Shown: positions 5,921 to 7,332 of the stretch, piece by piece
Layout: each line of letters starts with the position of its first letter
How positions within the stretch are numbered: the first letter of the stretch is position 1
Assembly (NCBI GenBank): GCA_019314105.1
Contig: JAFCZY010000081.1
Location: 1-7,332, forward strand
Direction of reading: 5' to 3'
Length of the DNA: 7,332 bases
Source: Deltaproteobacteria bacterium
GTDB lineage: Bacteria > Desulfobacterota > Desulfobacteria > Desulfobacterales > Desulfobacteraceae
Made by a program: the position numbers and the translations under genes
The notes under the pieces: model-generated
The model's input: the letters and a program-made list of their open reading frames with translations, nothing else
What the model was told of the DNA's origin: nothing
The model's database searches: none

Positions 5921-6463
5921 TTACCCTCTGGGCTGGATGAGTCCCAGCTTACCATTATTGTGTTTATATAAGACATTGAGTTGCTGGGTCCGGGCATTGT
6001 TGAAAACAAAAAATGATTGTTTGCCCGAATTTAATTCAATCACCGCATCTTCAATATCCATGGGTTTATAGTCAATTGTTTCAATAATTATTTGATCTGT
6101 CACAGGATTATCCGGAAATCCTTCCGGATAATCTAATTGTCCGGATTCATTCTTAATACTCTGTTTATTTCCCGACATATGTCGCTTGATTTTTTCCTTA
6201 TTTTTTTTAATCTGGGTTTTTATTTTATCCATCAGCGCATCAATGGATGAATACATATTTTCGGAACTTTCTTTGGCATGAATTTTTAATCTGTCACACG
6301 TCAGCGTAATTTCGGCTATATGCCTGATTTTTTCAACTGACAGCACGACATATGCTTCAGCAGGGCTGTCTAAAATTTTGTCAAATTTATCCAGTTTTTT
6401 TTGAACGTAAGATTTTAAGGGACTTGAGGGGTCAATCTTTTTAAAAGTAACTATTGTTTGCAT
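5921..6463 (-). CDS. hpf: Ribosome hibernation promoting factor, long form
   Basis: This 180-residue protein binds the 30S subunit in resting cells; long forms drive 100S dimer formation through their C-terminal domain. The N-terminal beta-alpha domain (about 1-95) ends in a Lys-rich helix (80-94, KIKTQIKKNKEKIKR). A variable linker follows (about 96-122). The C-terminal dimerisation domain (about 123-178) is recognised by YKPMDIEDAVIEL (132-144), FFVFNNARTQQLNVLY (151-166) and KLGLIQP (172-178). The frame is open 42 codons further upstream, but that part lies inside rpoN and has no family similarity. The MQTIVTF start with AGGGAGG five bases upstream is clearly right. Length fits long HPF rather than the ~95-residue E. 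coli HPF. An unusual 12-bp inverted repeat lies in the linker-coding DNA. rpoN ends 10 nt upstream. Confidence 0.96.
   Translation of the reverse strand: MQTIVTFKKIDPSSPLKSYVQKKLDKFDKILDSPAEAYVVLSVEKIRHIAEITLTCDRLKIHAKESSENMYSSIDALMDKIKTQIKKNKEKIKRHMSGNKQSIKNESGQLDYPEGFPDNPVTDQIIIETIDYKPMDIEDAVIELNSGKQSFFVFNNARTQQLNVLYKHNNGKLGLIQPRG
6105..6134. repeat. Perfect 12-bp inverted repeat with 4-nt loop in the hpf linker
   Basis: The arms GATTATCCGGAA (6106-6117) and TTCCGGATAATC (6122-6133) are perfect inverse complements around the loop ATCC; an added G-T pair (6105/6134) extends the stem. A third TCCGGA follows at 6140-6145. In the hpf mRNA this would form a strong hairpin over codons for LDYPEGFPDN, in the weakly conserved linker. 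No U-tract follows on the transcript, so it is not an intrinsic terminator. Confidence 0.8.
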
Positions 6464-6468
6464 AAAAA

Positions 6469-6475
6469 CCTCCCT
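6469..6475 (-). promoter_or_regulatory. Shine-Dalgarno of hpf, overlapping the rpoN stop
   Basis: AGGGAGG, followed by TTTTT and the ATG at 6463, is a strong ribosome binding site. It decides the hpf start against the longer upstream frame. Its first bases are part of the rpoN TAG stop (6476-6474), so ribosomes finishing rpoN would uncover it. Confidence 0.9.
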
Positions 6476-7332
6476 AAAGTTGTTTGCGTTTATTAGACGG
6501 CAGTATATTAAGTACTTTCCTGTATTTGGCAACCGTTCGCCTGGCGATTTGAATATTTGAATTCTGAAGAATACCCGCCAGTTTTTCATCGCTTAAAGGA
6601 CTTTCATGGTCTTCATTTTCTATCAGCAGTCTTATTCTTTCCTTTACACTTGCAGAGGCCATGGATTCACCGCCGATTCTTTCAATGGAAGAGTTAAAAA
6701 AGTATTTCAATTCAAAGAGTCCCTGGGGTGTGTAGGCATATTTATTGGTTGTCACACGACTGATCGTGGATTCATGCATCTCAATATCTTCTGCGATATC
6801 CTTTAGAATTAATGGTTTTAGATAGGCGATACCTTTTTCAAAAAATTCCCTCTGAAATTTAAGGATACTTTCCACGACACGGTATATTGTTTTCTGGCGC
6901 TGGTGAATACTTTTAATAAGCCAGGAGGCAGACTGCATTTTTTCATTCAGGTAATTTTTTGTATCCTTTGATATTTTGCGGCCATTGGCAATAGCATCCT
7001 TATAAAACCGATTGATTTTCAATTTTGGTAATCCATCATCATTCATGACAATTTTAAATCCATCGCCATGTTTGTAAACATATATATCAGGTGTAATATA
7101 AGCGGGTTCATCCGTTGAAAATTTTCGACCGGGTTTGGGCTCAAGATATTGAATAATTTTTACGGCTATCCTGACATCATCTATTGATATTTTTAATGCC
7201 TTTGCAATTTTTTTACTGTTTCTGTTTTCAAGATTTTTTAAATGATTTTTTATAATTTCAGTGATAATGGGATTAATAATGCCGAGTTGGTGTGCCTGAA
7301 TAAGCAAAGTTTCACAAAGATTCCTGGCACAA
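6474..7332 (-). CDS. rpoN: RNA polymerase sigma-54 factor RpoN, 3' part only
   Basis: Sigma-54 directs core RNA polymerase to -24/-12 promoters and needs an AAA+ activator to open them. The gene enters the window from beyond base 7332; the reading frame is open to the edge, where CARNLCETLLIQ continues the family's core-binding domain, so the TTG at 7307 is an internal leucine codon, not a start. About 285 residues are visible of a usual 470-500. Seen in order: the end of the core-binding domain including YLEPKPGRKFS, the helix-turn-helix stretch DIAEDIEMHESTISRVTTNK with YTPQGLFELKYFF after it, and the C-terminal RpoN box ARRTVAKYR (6545-6519), which recognises the -24 element. The region I activator-contact part is outside. 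It ends in TAG 10 nt before hpf, the usual neighbour; lptB would be expected upstream. Confidence 0.98.
   Translation of the reverse strand, partial: CARNLCETLLIQAHQLGIINPIITEIIKNHLKNLENRNSKKIAKALKISIDDVRIAVKIIQYLEPKPGRKFSTDEPAYITPDIYVYKHGDGFKIVMNDDGLPKLKINRFYKDAIANGRKISKDTKNYLNEKMQSASWLIKSIHQRQKTIYRVVESILKFQREFFEKGIAYLKPLILKDIAEDIEMHESTISRVTTNKYAYTPQGLFELKYFFNSSIERIGGESMASASVKERIRLLIENEDHESPLSDEKLAGILQNSNIQIARRTVAKYRKVLNILPSNKRKQL

Noticed and set aside
6464..6589. A 42-codon N-terminal extension of hpf, from an ATG at 6589.
   Set aside because: It lies inside the rpoN 3' end in another frame, has no HPF similarity, and a strong Shine-Dalgarno precedes the ATG at 6463.
7305..7307. TTG at 7307 as the start of a short rpoN.
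   Set aside because: The frame stays open to the window edge and the upstream residues CARNLCET match the sigma-54 core-binding domain, so the gene is cut by the window, not short.
1..7332. CRISPR arrays, insertion sequences, phage or defence genes.
   Set aside because: No spaced direct repeats, transposase, integrase or defence-type domains are seen; every gene except the ClpX-like one is an ordinary core gene.

Overview
This AT-rich window (roughly 38-40% G+C by eye) carries nine protein genes and one tRNA gene, all on the minus strand, so the order of transcription runs from 7332 down to 1. Gene content and order point to a sulfate-reducing deltaproteobacterium, most likely of the Desulfobacteraceae/Desulfobacterota. 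The cluster rpoN-hpf-ptsN-rapZ-EIIA(Man) is typical of Proteobacteria, and the type of gap-tpiA-secG-tRNA-Leu tail and the AhbC-like heme-pathway start fit that group. The taxon is an inference from family knowledge, not from a search.

Region 1 (7332-4169) is a tight regulatory operon. It contains the 3' part of rpoN (sigma-54), long-form hpf (ribosome hibernation), ptsN (EIIA-Ntr), rapZ (P-loop RNA-binding adapter) and a mannose-family PTS EIIA. The junctions are 10 and 8 nt apart, then overlap by 1 nt (TAATG) and 4 nt (ATGA). Together these genes form a nitrogen/carbon-status phosphorelay and sigma-54 control module. No PTS EI, HPr, EIIB or EIIC lies in the window. Region 2 (4134-1937) follows after only 34 nt with no visible terminator. 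It holds gap, tpiA, secG and tRNA-Leu(GAG). Glycolytic pgk, often found between gap and tpiA, is absent here.

Region 3 (1936-1) starts with the only sizeable non-coding stretch (154 nt). Next comes a 581-codon ClpX-like AAA+ unfoldase gene, whose stop overlaps by 4 nt the start of a gene leaving the window. The 13 visible residues of that gene resemble the N-terminus of radical-SAM siroheme-to-heme enzymes (AhbC/NirJ type).

The ClpX-like protein is the most unusual item. It has a complete ClpX AAA+ core, including a GYVG pore loop and an IGFG ClpP-docking loop. It lacks the N-terminal cysteine zinc-binding domain, has a different loop where ClpX carries its RKH motif, and has a C-terminal extension that looks like a degenerate second copy of the AAA+ small domain. 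It may be read from a leaderless transcript. Its coupling to a likely heme-pathway gene suggests, but does not prove, a dedicated unfoldase for tetrapyrrole metabolism. A second oddity is a 12-bp perfect inverted repeat with a 4-nt loop inside the hpf linker.
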